Origin: Microbulbifer sp. VAAF005
GTDB lineage: Bacteria > Pseudomonadota > Gammaproteobacteria > Pseudomonadales > Cellvibrionaceae
DNA length: 64,000 nt
Reading direction: 5' to 3'
Assembly: GCF_030012985.1 (NCBI RefSeq)
Contig: NZ_CP120233.1
Location: 1,905,001 to 1,969,000 of the forward strand
Positions 54,687 to 64,000 of the stretch are shown piece after piece. The notes below the pieces were generated by a model. The model made no database searches and was not told the origin of the DNA. It saw only the letters and a list, made by a program, of their open reading frames with translations. Numbering within the stretch: position 1 is the first letter of the stretch; the number at the start of each line of letters is the position of its first letter. The translations under genes were made by a program, and so were the position numbers.

Positions 54687-56096
54687 CTAAAGCGGCAGTG
54701 GCATAGGTTTTTCATTCACCTTAAGCTCGCTGTCTTTCAGGCTGACATTTGAAATGTAGCCGTCATTGGTAGACACTAATAAACCTTGTTGTTCAAGGGA
54801 CTCTAATATGGCCGGTACTTGTTGAGCAGCTATTTGCTCCAGTTGCTCTTCACTCATGCCTTGAGTCTGAGGATTATTTTTCAACTGAGCTTTCATCACT
54901 TGTACGGCCATAAATTCAATCACGGCTTTATCTCCGCTTAGATTGCCGTCAATTAAGGCATGTGACAACCAGAAGGCAGGATCTAGCGGTTGCTCTGGTA
55001 ACGCACTGATGCCGACTAAGCTAGTATGAAGGTTACTGTTAAAGCTGCCTTGTGGGAAAGTACCACGTAAGCTGGTAATGTTCAGCTGAGGCTCGCCAGC
55101 CACTAAAGACAACAAGTTATCACTCATAAACTCCATTGTCTTAGCCGTTGCTTCTTCCGTAGGCAGTTTATTGAGTGAGACGGCAAAGTCCTGATAAGAC
55201 TTCAAAAATTCCTGGCTGATATTGGTGACTTCAAGCTCAAGGGCCAGATCTTCACCGTGGAATTCAGCTATATCGACCTTTTTAGTTCCATAGGCAACTT
55301 GCATATTCCCCAGCTGATTTTCTGGGTTGAGCTCAGTACTGGCCTTTATGTATAGATCAGCAATGTCAATATTTTCGTTTTGCTCTTTATCATTTAACTT
55401 GATGGCGCCAAAGTTAATTGTTGTATCAGAGTCATAAAAAGCACTTTCAATGATTGCTTCAAGGGAGGAAGGCATGGTCATATCCATAGTCAATCTTTCA
55501 ACCTTGACGTCCCTTAGCTCGGAAGTAAAGGTAACGCTTTCGGCACTCCCCAGATAAGTTATTTGCTTACCCTGATATTGCCCATTACCCTGAAAACCAC
55601 TAAAAGTTAACTGTGCTTTTTGATCCTCAACATCAGTAGTAAATGGCGTAATTCTATCGTTATAGTAATAACCACCTAAGGCATTCATATTGCCGTGAAT
55701 CTGGTAAAAAGGAGCTTCCTCAGCCCAAACCAAGTGTTCACGTAATTGATCACCGGCAACTTCTAACGTCCAGCCGAGCCAACCAAAACCAGCATGCTCG
55801 CCGAAACGGAAGGGGCCGTGGGAAGCACTAAAATCTATTTCTACAGAAAAAGGTTCAATTTCAGGGGCACCTGATACATCCGAGAAAGCACTGACATCCA
55901 TGCTCACCAAAAAGGTGGCCTGGGTTGAAAACCAGGATGTATCCATGTTTTTTACTTCAACCGTATATGCCAAATTTTCATTCGCGGTAGCGACTATTTC
56001 ATCAATAGATGACTCGAGCTGAGTGCCTACTATTTTGGGCCCAACAATACCGGTAAGCACTGCTGCCGGAAGCAATACACTTAATACTTTTTTCAT
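54687..56096 (-). CDS. DUF945 (YdgA-like) protein
   Basis: 469 aa. N-terminal signal/anchor (KKVLSVLLPAAVLTGIVGPKIVG), then the DUF945 pattern: ENLAYTVEVKNMDTSWFSTQATFLVSM, SHGPFRFG, LNGN-type repeated strands, and a C-terminal end VSLKDSELKVNEKPMPLPL typical of the family. E. coli YdgA is a periplasmic-facing protein of unclear role. Length is normal. Confidence 0.85.
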   Translation of the reverse strand: MKKVLSVLLPAAVLTGIVGPKIVGTQLESSIDEIVATANENLAYTVEVKNMDTSWFSTQATFLVSMDVSAFSDVSGAPEIEPFSVEIDFSASHGPFRFGEHAGFGWLGWTLEVAGDQLREHLVWAEEAPFYQIHGNMNALGGYYYNDRITPFTTDVEDQKAQLTFSGFQGNGQYQGKQITYLGSAESVTFTSELRDVKVERLTMDMTMPSSLEAIIESAFYDSDTTINFGAIKLNDKEQNENIDIADLYIKASTELNPENQLGNMQVAYGTKKVDIAEFHGEDLALELEVTNISQEFLKSYQDFAVSLNKLPTEEATAKTMEFMSDNLLSLVAGEPQLNITSLRGTFPQGSFNSNLHTSLVGISALPEQPLDPAFWLSHALIDGNLSGDKAVIEFMAVQVMKAQLKNNPQTQGMSEEQLEQIAAQQVPAILESLEQQGLLVSTNDGYISNVSLKDSELKVNEKPMPLPL

Positions 56097-56369
56097 TAAG
56101 ATAAATCCAAACTACATATGGGATGGGAAATAAGTCTATTATTGCTGTTATTATCTCATACTTACAGTTAGCTGTAAGTCAAAATGTAAAATATTTATTC
56201 TTTTCACTCTAAACTATAAAACGGACGTCCCACAACAACAATATGTAAAGCCGACTCTATGAAACCCACCACATTAACTATCTTGACTGGCGCCCGTGAT
56301 GGCAAAGAGGGGGACCTCCCTCGCCGACAATGCGAACGCCGTGCTCAACTGTAATTGGCACAAATTCTT

Positions 56370-56774
56370 ATGTTCTTTAAGGGATCGTGTAAATGTAACC
56401 GTTGGCGAGTTGAGGTTCAGTTTACTGGACCACTCGAAGGTTTAACTCCACGCGTATGCGATTGCAATTATTGCCAAGCCAACCCATCACGTATTATTAG
56501 TGATCCAAATATGTTAGTAACTTTCATTGGCGATGGAATTTCAACTAGACAAAATGGGGATCAGCTCGCTAATTTCTATCATTGTAAAAGTTGTAATCAA
56601 TTGTTAGCCGTAGGCTGCGATATAAATAGTCAGCTTCGCGGAGCGGTAAATCTCAACATATTGAACGACACGAATGAAATTGGCAAACCTGTTCAAGTGC
56701 AGCCAAGGCTGTTAAGTGCCGAAGAAAAACTAGAACGCTGGGACAAGTTGTGGGGCTCCCTCAGTGGGCTTTAA
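56370..56774 (+). CDS. GFA (glutathione-dependent formaldehyde-activating)-like zinc protein
   Basis: 134 aa from the ATG at 56370 (FFKGSCKCNRWRVEVQF); a TTG 15 bases upstream is less likely. The Mss4/CENP-V/GFA fold Cys pattern is present: SCKC, CDCNYC and CKSC, which bind structural and possibly catalytic zinc. Substrate unknown; most GFA-like proteins are not formaldehyde enzymes. Stands alone. Confidence 0.75.
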   Translation: MFFKGSCKCNRWRVEVQFTGPLEGLTPRVCDCNYCQANPSRIISDPNMLVTFIGDGISTRQNGDQLANFYHCKSCNQLLAVGCDINSQLRGAVNLNILNDTNEIGKPVQVQPRLLSAEEKLERWDKLWGSLSGL

Positions 56775-56880
56775 AGGCATAATGAGATACAACAATGGGT
56801 CCCGTTGATCACAGAGGTAGCCAAAATGTCGCCTCAACCAAAGTGATCTTGAAATTTCAGGATATTAACACTAATACCGC

Positions 56881-57076
56881 CTAACCCAGCTTTATTCGTC
56901 CGGGTAAATAACCATAGCGCGTAATAGAAGGTTTACCATCCTTGGTTTTCAATGAGTGGTGTTGGTCAAGCAATTCAACTTGCTCAGCCTGAATCGCCTG
57001 CGCCTTCTTTAGCGTTATTCTGAATCAAGTCAGATGAGATCGTTTTCCACAGTAACGCAGCATGATTATCACTCAT
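56881..57076 (-). pseudogene. Short decayed gene, unknown
   Basis: ATG at 57076 after GAGGAGTGCTTTTCC gives MSDNHAALLWKTISSDLIQN, then one frame switch leads to AEQVELLDQHHSLKTKDGKP then SITRYGYLPGRIKLG and a stop. Good ribosome site but frame broken; family unknown. Confidence 0.3.
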
Positions 57077-57167
57077 GGAAAAGCACTCCTCTTGGTTGTT
57101 AATTAAACCGGATCAATCAGTGCACCGCATCACAGTCTTTCTATCTCAAACATCAGAAACGTCACAT

Positions 57168-57599
57168 CTAATTAGCTTCTGAAATGTCTCTTTGAGATTG
57201 AGAGACATTGTTGAGGTCTCCTCCTAAAGAAAGGTTAAGGCGAGTCAGTTTTGCATTCAGAGTTACCACAATCGCTAAAACGGCCAATAGGACAGTAGCT
57301 GGTAAAGCAGTGCTGAGCGCTTGCCCTGCCAATAAGTGCGATCCCGCAGCTCCGGTCAAAGCGATGGAGAAACCTGCATATCCCCACTGTTTAAGTGTTT
57401 CAAACTTTGATTGAAGAATTGCAATCGCGCCAATCAAATAGGCGGTTCCTAAGATTTTCAACAAATAAAGCGGGTAGCCTAAATCAACCGTTGCCTGAAC
57501 AATGGCTTCCTGTCCTGTTAGTTTGGCCATGCCTGATATCATCATCAGCACCGCGAACATAGATGAGGCCACGTAAAAGATGACTACCTGTTTTCTCAT
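57168..57599 (-). CDS. DoxX-like family membrane protein
   Basis: 143 aa with four helices. KLTGQEAIVQATVDLGYPLYLLKILGTAYLIGAIAIL and GYAGFSIALTGAAGSHLLAG match the DoxX_2 pattern. The family is linked loosely to thiol stress; role unknown here. Divergent from a LysR gene 110 bp away, its probable regulator. Confidence 0.78.
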   Translation of the reverse strand: MRKQVVIFYVASSMFAVLMMISGMAKLTGQEAIVQATVDLGYPLYLLKILGTAYLIGAIAILQSKFETLKQWGYAGFSIALTGAAGSHLLAGQALSTALPATVLLAVLAIVVTLNAKLTRLNLSLGGDLNNVSQSQRDISEAN

Positions 57600-57711
57600 G
57601 AAGGGAACCCTATTTCGTTAATGACGAGCACAGACTAGGTGTTCTCTTATTGCAGTTATATAGACAAAAAGGCAAACTTATATTGCATGAATGCAACGTC
57701 AGGGTAATGTC

Positions 57712-58581
57712 ATGGATTGGAACGATTTGAAGGTCGTTATCGCGCTTGCAGAGAAAGGAACCTTAAAGGCGGCTTCTAGCCAGTTGAATGTTAATTCAAC
57801 CACTGTTTGGAGGCGGATCCAGCAGCTTGAAAGCGAGCTTTCAACGCAGCTATTTATTGTTAGTCGTCGCGGCTACCAACTGACTGAGGCGGGGCGAACT
57901 ATTTTGGATAGTGCCAAGCGAATGGAGTCATTGGCCGATGGCATCCTCATTCAAAGTTCTCTGCAACATGAAAAAGTTCAAGGTTTAATTCGTGTTACCG
58001 CACCCTCAACAATGGCAACGACCACTTTGCCCCAGTGGGTTAGTGAATTCCGGAGGCCATTCCCCGACGTTGAGTTTGAGATCCTTGAAAGTGAGCAGGC
58101 TCTGGATATCGAGCATCGCGATGCGGACATTGCCATTAGGGCAAGTCATACAGCACCGGAAAACCTTATTGCACGTAAAATGAGAGATGTAAACTTAAGC
58201 ATCTATGCCTCTGAAGTCTTTTTGAAGGCTAGAGGGTATAACGCTCCTTTCAAGTTGTCCGAAATTGAACACCTAACAGCTATTGACTACGTGCACTTAG
58301 ATAACCCTGCAGTGCACTGGTATCAGAAACAAATTAAGAACAACGCCAAATCTATATACTGTAATTCTATAACTACGGCTCTGAACGCGGCTCTCAATGA
58401 TCAAGGGATAGCTTTGTTACCAACTGATGATTCATACGATCTAGTTGAACTCTATAGACTGGAAACTAAGTACAACTCATCTTTGTGGATTCTGGCTAAC
58501 AAGGATTTAAGAAACACAGCGCGCATCAAAGCATTTTGGGACTTCTTAATTACTAAAGTAGATAGCTATGAAGGCCAATGA
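57712..58581 (+). CDS. LysR-type transcriptional regulator
   Basis: 289 aa from the ATG at 57712 (MDWNDLKVVIALAEKGTLKAASSQLNV), which fits the LysR start; an in-frame ATG lies seven codons upstream. HTH residues 1-62 (NSTTVWRRIQQLESELSTQLF) and an effector domain follow. The VIALAEKGTLKAAASxLxVNxTTVxRR style matches regulators next to DoxX or quinone-reductase genes. Probably controls the divergent DoxX-like gene. Confidence 0.85.
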   Translation: MDWNDLKVVIALAEKGTLKAASSQLNVNSTTVWRRIQQLESELSTQLFIVSRRGYQLTEAGRTILDSAKRMESLADGILIQSSLQHEKVQGLIRVTAPSTMATTTLPQWVSEFRRPFPDVEFEILESEQALDIEHRDADIAIRASHTAPENLIARKMRDVNLSIYASEVFLKARGYNAPFKLSEIEHLTAIDYVHLDNPAVHWYQKQIKNNAKSIYCNSITTALNAALNDQGIALLPTDDSYDLVELYRLETKYNSSLWILANKDLRNTARIKAFWDFLITKVDSYEGQ

Positions 58582-58997
58582 TTTGAATATTTCTATATAT
58601 GAACAATGATGGGCAATAAAAATCTTGTGTATGACAAACTTTTGCAACGCCAAAGGTTCCTCGATCCCTTCTTCACTTGCTTCTTGTCTTGTTTTTCTGC
58701 CTCAAAACCAAATCTAACTATGTAGCTATGCTTATTGCGTCTCTGACACATCCCTATTTATGTGGCCTAAATGGACCGATAATCAAACAGTATGTGATAA
58801 TCAGGGCTTTCGATTACCGCTAAATGTGGGCTTCAATTTCCCCATTAACGAATGGTGATTTTTAGTGTCATAATCAAACAAGAACAATCGTACAATCATA
58901 GTCAGCAAGGCTACCACCCTTCGGCCCCGCCCGGGGCGGCTTATCTTGTGGGCGTTTTCCGCAGTCGCTATGCTGCGAGATTTAGACAGGAATTAGA
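58582..58997. other. Intergenic region before the second cassette-like stretch
   Basis: No gene. The segment 58905-58960 (GGCTACCACCCTTCGGCCCC... CGGGGCGGC... GTGGGCGTTTTC) has inverted arms and a GCGTT, compatible with a degenerate attC. Confidence 0.35.
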
Positions 58998-59552
58998 ATG
59001 ATCTACAAATTGTCACCTGTATCAAAAGAGGATGGTAATTTTACATGCGCTTGGTTTGATGATGATGAGCATCTATGGCACGATCCTCGCATTGGCATGC
59101 CAGGATCACTTCTGTCAGACTGGGATGTTCCCGAGCTTCGCATTTATTCGAAATCAGGGTCGACAAGTGTCTTATTTAACCCAGGCGCTTACGCTGTGTC
59201 TGAGCTAGTAAAAGAGAAGATCAATTGTATTCCGGGAGTTGAATTTCTCCCGATTTATCTTCAAGGTGAATGCGTATATTACCTACTTCATGTGACCACT
59301 TGTATCGAACTTCCTAAAGGCACTGATCATCGATTAGCAGCAGGGCCTTCAGGCAACATAAGCAATATTTATTCTTTTCCCAGAGGGTGTTCTGTACCTA
59401 GTGGTTTTTTTCGTATTTTACATCCTTCAAATTCGGCTGCTGGTAAAGCCGGATTTTATACAGCTGAAACTTACTTATCTGGTGATGAAAGTAGAGTGGT
59501 TGAAGTTGCATGCGAAGGATATTTAAAACTTGAGAGCGTGCAAAGTTCCTAA
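58998..59552 (+). CDS. Imm11-like cassette protein (predicted immunity family)
   Basis: 184 aa, soluble. VLFNPGAYAVSELVKEKINCIPGVEFLPIYLQGECVYYLLHVTTC matches the style of the Imm11/DUF1629 group (x-x-x-S-x-x-x-x-x-x-x-x-G-VEF-x-P ... YYLL). Members are predicted to neutralise polymorphic toxins. CAGGAATTAGA ribosome site. An attC-like site begins at its stop. Confidence 0.55.
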   Translation: MIYKLSPVSKEDGNFTCAWFDDDEHLWHDPRIGMPGSLLSDWDVPELRIYSKSGSTSVLFNPGAYAVSELVKEKINCIPGVEFLPIYLQGECVYYLLHVTTCIELPKGTDHRLAAGPSGNISNIYSFPRGCSVPSGFFRILHPSNSAAGKAGFYTAETYLSGDESRVVEVACEGYLKLESVQSS

Positions 59553-59596
59553 CAAGTAGTGGCCCTGATAGAGCCCCCTACGCTAAGCATTATGTA
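59550..59596 (+). repeat. attC-like site outside the main array
   Basis: TAACAAGTAGTGGCCC... to CTAAGCATTATGT, with R'' TAACAA and R' GCATTATG. Not interrupted by an intron although it carries the CAAG target. Confidence 0.6.
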
Positions 59597-59610
59597 TCCT
59601 AGAGAATATT

Positions 59611-59937
59611 ATGAATTTACTGTTCGTATGTAGTGAAAACAGACTTAGAAGCCCGACAGGTGAAGAGGTTTTCTCAGCCTATCAAGGCATCAATGCCATC
59701 GGTGCAGGCACAAATAGTGATGCTGAAACAGTGGTGAGTGGCGACCTAATCGAATGGGCTGACATTGTCTTTGTTATGGAAAAGTCCCACCGGAATAAAG
59801 TTTCAAAGAAATTCAAAGACCTCCTAAAAGGCAAGAAATTGATCTGTCTAGACATCCCTGACAATTACGCTCGCATGGACCCGGTATTGGTTCGTCTACT
59901 TGAAAGCAGGGTATCCAGACATGTCCGATTTCGGTAA
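59611..59937 (+). CDS. Low-molecular-weight protein tyrosine phosphatase-like protein
   Basis: 108 aa. P-loop-like N-terminus LLFVCSENRLRSPTGEEVF (C-x5-R-S pattern: C7...R14-type spacing), WADIVFVMEKSHRNKVSKKF, and a C-terminal IPDNYARMDPVLVRLL in which the general-acid Asp is expected. It belongs to the short LMW-PTP-like family frequent in cassettes and genomes. The residue before RSP is Leu rather than the usual, so activity is unproven. Confidence 0.7.
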   Translation: MNLLFVCSENRLRSPTGEEVFSAYQGINAIGAGTNSDAETVVSGDLIEWADIVFVMEKSHRNKVSKKFKDLLKGKKLICLDIPDNYARMDPVLVRLLESRVSRHVRFR

Positions 59938-60046
59938 CCTCTATAAAAATAAACGGTCCGTAAGACCGGCGATGGGTGCCGAGCCCTGCGGCCTACACAT
60001 CGTTTCGCCCTGTTTCAGTCGCCCATATACTAAAAATTAAGTTTCC

Positions 60047-60418
60047 ATGAAAAATAGACTGATATTTACGAAAAAGCTTGATGTTAGCAGTGATCCCGAA
60101 TTTGGCATATGCATAGAGCTTTGTAGCTGAGACCAGCTTGATTACATCGAAGATGTGTTGGCTGAGCACTTCGATATTGAATATGATTTCAAAATAGATA
60201 ACTCCGAGAAAAACAGATACGCACTGTTTTTTAACGAAAAAGTCGATGAATTTTTTGAGAAAAGCGGTATCAGAAATAAACAATTATCATATTTATTCCA
60301 ACCAGCTCTACACCACGTTATAGTGTGGCATTTAACAAGTAAAGACTCTCGACACCAAAGACACCATTTGATTTTACCTGGAGATTTTCAGACTTATACA
60401 GATTTGAATCAAGTATGA
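60047..60418 (+). pseudogene. Small cassette-like gene with in-frame stop
   Basis: ATG at 60047 opens MKNRLIFTKKLDVSSDPEFG, hits TGA at 60128-60130, and continues in the same frame as DQLDYIEDVLAEHFDIEYDFKIDN... to 60418. 123 codons in all if the stop were a sense codon. The downstream part alone could start at a TTG/ATG near 60155. Unknown family; a 43-codon frame (60415-60546) overlaps its end by ATGA. Confidence 0.45.
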
Positions 60419-60546
60419 GCATTCAAAAAAGGCTACAGAAGTTAAATAGCAATCACGACAACCAAAATAGGATAAAGATACACCTTCTAAATTTTTACTT
60501 AAAATATATTAAATATAGATTTAATGAAAATCTAGAAAAGGCATAA
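60415..60546 (+). CDS. 43-aa lysine/asparagine-rich ORF, coupled to the preceding frame
   Basis: Begins at ATGA overlap (MSIQKRLQKLNSNHDNQNRI...). No family. Coupling is the only support. Confidence 0.25.
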   Translation: MSIQKRLQKLNSNHDNQNRIKIHLLNFYLKYIKYRFNENLEKA

Positions 60547-60762
60547 AAGCAGTCAGAAAAATCAATACAAAACGCACAACTTGGAAACAACTCCACGAAC
60601 ATGGGTGGCTTATAGAAGGAGAGGCATTTTAGTGATAATGGAAATTAAAACTCACCTTAACTTTTGAATTGGGCACACCAATTTCCGATCGATCATTTGT
60701 AGAGTGATACGAATTAAGATCCTGCACCAAACCAAAAACTGAAAGATAGTCGGAAACAAGCG

Positions 60763-61026
60763 ATGACTACCACTATCATACGAACAATTTTCATCTTAAT
60801 TTTGGTTTCCGGGATTATGTTCCTCCTTGGCTTTATAAAAATCCACAACCCAGATGTTAGCTTTGAAAGCTCAGATGGCCGCTGGGGGGACTCTGAAGTT
60901 CAGCTCAAGGGGCGAGATTATTCCGTAATAGAAGAAGGGTTCCGTAGGTACAAACTTCAATGTAACGCAAGCGATGTGTACCTTGTTAGAAATACCGAGA
61001 AGAATTGGATAAATGTACTTGCTTGA
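60763..61026 (+). CDS. Small single-pass membrane protein, unknown
   Basis: 87 aa. Residues 5-26 are a hydrophobic anchor (IIRTIFILILVSGIMFLLGF); the outer part has one Cys and several charged residues. No family recognised; weak ribosome site (GGAAACAAGCG). Confidence 0.4.
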   Translation: MTTTIIRTIFILILVSGIMFLLGFIKIHNPDVSFESSDGRWGDSEVQLKGRDYSVIEEGFRRYKLQCNASDVYLVRNTEKNWINVLA

Positions 61027-61532
61027 CCAAACTACCTCTCTCATGAGAAATGGAAAGTCCCATACAGAACCGCAAGTGGAGTGCGCTATGATGGCATTAT
61101 TAGGTGCCAGACAAGCCAATGACACCACACCCTAAGTCCAGTACTGCGTAACCCTAAAAACTTCAATCTGCTTTTGATCAGAGGAATAGTTTAAGAACAA
61201 TAGGCCCCTCCTTCACCTTCTGGAAGCTGGCGCACATTTTCATTTATTGAGCTGTCGCAAGACATTACATAACCCTACCGAATAAAAAGTATATACATAA
61301 GAATTAAACGTTCCTTCGCACCACTGGCGCTATCTCCCGCAACGATTTATAAATCAGACAAGCGAATAGGATTACCGACAACTAAAAAATTTCTCAGAAA
61401 AGCAATAATCGTTTTTCAAATTATCTCTTCTTGCGTGAGAGCACCCTCAAAATCAGAATTCTTGATTTGCCCTTTTACTGCAAGACCAGTGATTGATACG
61501 GGCTTCGCCCGCAGAAACATGGGAGAGCGAAG
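61027..61532. other. Region upstream of the nuo operon, no gene
   Basis: About 500 bases without a supported gene. It probably includes the nuo promoter; no clear -35/-10 pair or operator could be assigned by eye. Confidence 0.5.
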
Positions 61533-61946
61533 TTGAATTACCCGGATCAGTTCACTCCTCAGATTTGGCCATTGATTGTCTATTGTCTGGCCGTATTTGC
61601 CCTAATTACCTTAATGCTCAGCCTTTCCTATTTTCTCGGTCAAAAACGCAGGGACCCAGCTACCGATGAGCCCTATGAGTCGGGTATTGTTTCCCAGGGC
61701 AATGCGCGCCTGCGCCTCTCTGTCGCCTATTACCTTGTTGCCATCCTGTTTATCGTCTTCGACCTGGAGGCGATTTACCTGTTTAGCTGGTCCATCGCAT
61801 TTTATGAAACTGGCCTGCTCGGATTTATCGAGGCCACCGTATTTATCGTGATACTGCTGGTGGGGCTTATTTATCTGTGGCGCCTGGGTGCACTTGACTG
61901 GGGCGGATACCAGAAGAGTTTGGAGAAACGCCAAAAACCCCGATAA
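61533..61946 (+). CDS. nuoA: NADH-quinone oxidoreductase subunit A
   Basis: 137 aa with three helices. RRDPATDEPYESGI (about 37-50) followed by the conserved RLRLSVAYYLVAILFIVFDLEAIYLFSW matches NuoA. The start is TTG after GGGAGAGCGAAG; the ATG 13 bases upstream is out of frame and stops at once. Membrane-arm subunit near the quinone site of complex I. First gene of the nuo operon; nuoB follows after 18 bp. Confidence 0.93.
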   Translation: MNYPDQFTPQIWPLIVYCLAVFALITLMLSLSYFLGQKRRDPATDEPYESGIVSQGNARLRLSVAYYLVAILFIVFDLEAIYLFSWSIAFYETGLLGFIEATVFIVILLVGLIYLWRLGALDWGGYQKSLEKRQKPR

Positions 61947-61964
61947 CAACAATGAGAATTCATA

Positions 61965-62612
61965 ATGCGCTGGAAGCTGAGCAAGGCCGACGACCTGATT
62001 GCTACCGAACACGGCAATCCTTCTGAAGAAATAAGCACTCAAGATTTAGAAAAAAATATTCTCCTTACCAAACTCGAAGAGCTGGTTTCCTGGGGCCGTT
62101 CAAATTCCCTGTGGCCATTTAACTTCGGGTTGTCCTGTTGCTATGTAGAAATGGCCACCGCCTTCACCAGCCGCCACGATATCTCCCGCTTTGGCGCTGA
62201 GGTCATCCGTGCAACCCCTCGACAAGCGGATTTGATTGTAATTTCAGGGACGGTTTTCCTGAAAATGGCACCAGTGGTACAGCGACTCTACGAGCAAATG
62301 ATCGAGCCCCGTTGGGTCATCTCCATGGGCTCCTGTGCAAATTCCGGCGGTATGTACGATATCTACAGTGTGGTTCAGGGGGTCGATAAGTTTCTCCCGG
62401 TCGATGTTTATGTGCCCGGCTGTCCACCACGCCCAGAGGCCCTACTGCAGGGATTGACCTTACTGCAAAAGTCGGTGGCTGCGGAGAGACGAGCCTTCAG
62501 CTGGGTTGTGGATGATCAAGGAACTCACAAGGTTCCAAAGCCCAGTCAGCGTGATCTCCATAGGGAGGAACGTATGAAAGCTGACATGCTACGTGCGCCC
62601 GACAGTGTTTAG
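61965..62612 (+). CDS. nuoB: NADH-quinone oxidoreductase subunit B
   Basis: 215 aa. The four ligands of iron-sulfur cluster N2 are visible: C58-C59 (LSCCYVEM), C124 ([11 protein letters not shown]) and C153 (VPGCPPRPE). NuoB passes electrons from the peripheral arm to quinone. Starts 18 bp after nuoA. The C-terminus has a normal basic tail. Confidence 0.95.
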   Translation: MRWKLSKADDLIATEHGNPSEEISTQDLEKNILLTKLEELVSWGRSNSLWPFNFGLSCCYVEMATAFTSRHDISRFGAEVIRATPRQADLIVISGTVFLKMAPVVQRLYEQMIEPRWVISMGSCANSGGMYDIYSVVQGVDKFLPVDVYVPGCPPRPEALLQGLTLLQKSVAAERRAFSWVVDDQGTHKVPKPSQRDLHREERMKADMLRAPDSV

Positions 62613-62648
62613 GCTTCATGGAATAAGAAAAAAACAACGGAATAGCCA

Positions 62649-64000
62649 ATGACTGGCGTAATTGCGAAAACTGTCCACACAGCAACTCCCTACAGGAAAG
62701 CAGCAGAGGCATTTATTCGGGACCTCGACACCGGATATAAGCTTCACTCGTTCTGGTGGCAGCCACACTGTGATGATATTCCCACACTGTGGATCGAGAA
62801 ACATGCCTTGATCCCTCTTTTGCTCTTTCTCAAGCGGGATATCGCCCATCCATTTGAAATGCTGTATGACCTGAGTGCTATCGACGAACGGCTGCGGGTC
62901 AACCGTGGGGAGGGAACCGAAAAACAGCCTTCCAGCGATTTCACCCTGGTATATCAACTACTTTCATTTACCCGCAATTTATTTATCCGTATCAAGGTGG
63001 CTCTTCCCGAGAGTGATCTTAGTGCACCGACTATTACTACCGTTTGGGAGAATGCCAACTGGTATGAACGGGAAGTGTGGGATCTATTCGGTATCGACTT
63101 TCCCGGTCATCCCCATTTACAGAGAATCATGATGCCGCTGACCTGGAAGGGGCATCCACTGCGCAAGGATCACCACGCCCGGGCTACCGAAGTCGACCCA
63201 TTTAGCCTATCAGAAGAGAAGGAGCGCAAGGAACAAGACGCCCTGCTGTTCCGGCCGGAAGACTGGGGCATGGCCAGGAGTAATGAAGACTCAGAGTTTA
63301 TGTTCCTCAACCTCGGCCCGAATCACCCCAGTGTGCACGGGGTATTCCGTGTAGCCCTTCAGCTGGATGGTGAACAGATTATCGATGCAGTGCCAGATAT
63401 CGGTTACCACCATCGCGGTGCAGAGAAGATGGCCGAGCGCCAGGCCTGGCATACCTATGTGCCCTACACCGACCGTATCGATTACCTCGGCGGTGTCATG
63501 AACAACCTGCCCTATGTAATGGCACTGGAGCAACTCGCCGGCATTAAGGTCCCTGAACGCGCACAGATGATACGGGTGATGATGTGCGAGTTCTTCCGCA
63601 TATCCAGCCACCTGGTATTTTTTGGCACCTTTGCCCAGGACGTGGGGCAGATGTCTCCCGTGTTCTATATGTTTATCGATAGGGAAAAACTGTTTGGCAT
63701 TGTCGAGGCCATTACCGGCGGCAGGATGCACCCGGCATGGTTCCGTATCGGCGGTGTAGCGCAGGACTTACCCCAAGGTTGGGACAAAATGGTGCGGGAA
63801 TTTCTTGACTATATGCCCGCACGCTTAGCCGATTACGACGGCATGGTAATTAAAAACAAACTCCTGCAACGCCGCACCCGTGGCATTGGTGTCTACGATA
63901 CGGCGGAGGCGTTTGAGTGGGGGGTTACCGGGCCAGGGCTTCGCGCCACGGGCCTGGATTGGGATCTGCGCAAAAAGCGCCCTTACAGCGGCTATGATCA
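62649..64000 (+). CDS. nuoCD: NADH-quinone oxidoreductase subunits C/D fused, 3'-truncated by the window
   Basis: 450 codons are inside the window, no stop reached. The C part (about 1-195) ends with [26 protein letters not shown]; after a short linker the D part begins [22 protein letters not shown] and contains [13 protein letters not shown] and the [11 protein letters not shown] block. Fusion of NuoC and NuoD is normal in many gammaproteobacteria. Start ATG 36 bp after nuoB; ribosome site weak (GGAATAGCC). Confidence 0.95.
   Translation, partial: MTGVIAKTVHTATPYRKAAEAFIRDLDTGYKLHSFWWQPHCDDIPTLWIEKHALIPLLLFLKRDIAHPFEMLYDLSAIDERLRVNRGEGTEKQPSSDFTLVYQLLSFTRNLFIRIKVALPESDLSAPTITTVWENANWYEREVWDLFGIDFPGHPHLQRIMMPLTWKGHPLRKDHHARATEVDPFSLSEEKERKEQDALLFRPEDWGMARSNEDSEFMFLNLGPNHPSVHGVFRVALQLDGEQIIDAVPDIGYHHRGAEKMAERQAWHTYVPYTDRIDYLGGVMNNLPYVMALEQLAGIKVPERAQMIRVMMCEFFRISSHLVFFGTFAQDVGQMSPVFYMFIDREKLFGIVEAITGGRMHPAWFRIGGVAQDLPQGWDKMVREFLDYMPARLADYDGMVIKNKLLQRRTRGIGVYDTAEAFEWGVTGPGLRATGLDWDLRKKRPYSGYD

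Noticed and set aside
60128-60130. In-frame TGA at 60128 as a selenocysteine codon
   Set aside because: No selenoprotein family resemblance and no apparent SECIS hairpin just downstream; simple decay or two separate frames is more likely.

Overview
The window looks like chromosomal DNA of a marine gammaproteobacterium of the Microbulbifer/Cellvibrio type. This is inferred from gene content and order (argO/argP, lptF-lptG divergent from pepA-holC-valS, a nuo operon with fused nuoCD) and from protein flavour; no rRNA or other taxonomic marker is present.

Region 1 (1-21.5 kb) is ordinary chromosome. It holds a broken acyltransferase, the argO/argP exporter-regulator pair, a LysR-deaminase pair in which both genes carry a one-base frameshift, a VOC protein, a Bcr-type MFS exporter, a family-25 glycosyltransferase, a small K+ channel-like protein, tadA, rlmA, a GMC oxidoreductase, a methyltransferase, an RDD protein, the LPS-export permeases lptG/lptF, and pepA-holC-(acidic protein)-valS closed by a strong terminator.

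Region 2 (about 21.9-53 kb) is an integron-type gene-cassette array. About 20 mostly AT-rich, mostly unrecognised genes lie almost all on the + strand, each followed by an attC-like site. No integrase gene is in the window. At about 15 cassette boundaries the attC is split at its first bases (TAA / CAAG) by one repeated element. Read on the minus strand, this element begins GTACGCCC, contains a recognisable group IIC domain I, and ends with a domain V (GAACCGCC...GGTGGTGTG type) and a 3' end in AT. These are ORF-less group IIC-attC introns, all antisense to the cassettes. Full-size copies are about 710 bp. Deletion derivatives of about 430-480 bp and one of only 131 bp also occur. Two introns have been entered by Y1 (RAYT-type) transposase elements, and two IS3-family elements, an IS30 remnant, an ISAs1 remnant and a decayed piece of valS also lie in the array. 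Cassette cargo includes an ankyrin protein, a GIY-YIG nuclease, a Tse2-like toxin with a partner, DUF2185 / DUF4279 / YcxB-like / DUF6630-like proteins, lipoproteins and membrane proteins, plus one large antisense gene (718 aa) and an amidohydrolase.

Region 3 (53-61 kb) is a transition zone: a truncated SDR gene, small membrane proteins, a DUF945 protein, a GFA-type protein, a DoxX/LysR divergent pair, and a second short cassette-like stretch (58.9-60.5 kb) with an Imm11-like gene, an attC-like site and a small tyrosine phosphatase.

Region 4 (61.5 kb-end) is the start of the respiratory complex I operon, nuoA-nuoB-nuoCD, the last running off the window.

How it fits together: the housekeeping blocks valS and nuo flank a cassette platform. 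The antisense introns split the recombination sites and place a stable stem-loop just after many cassette stop codons, so they probably affect both cassette mobility and transcript ends.
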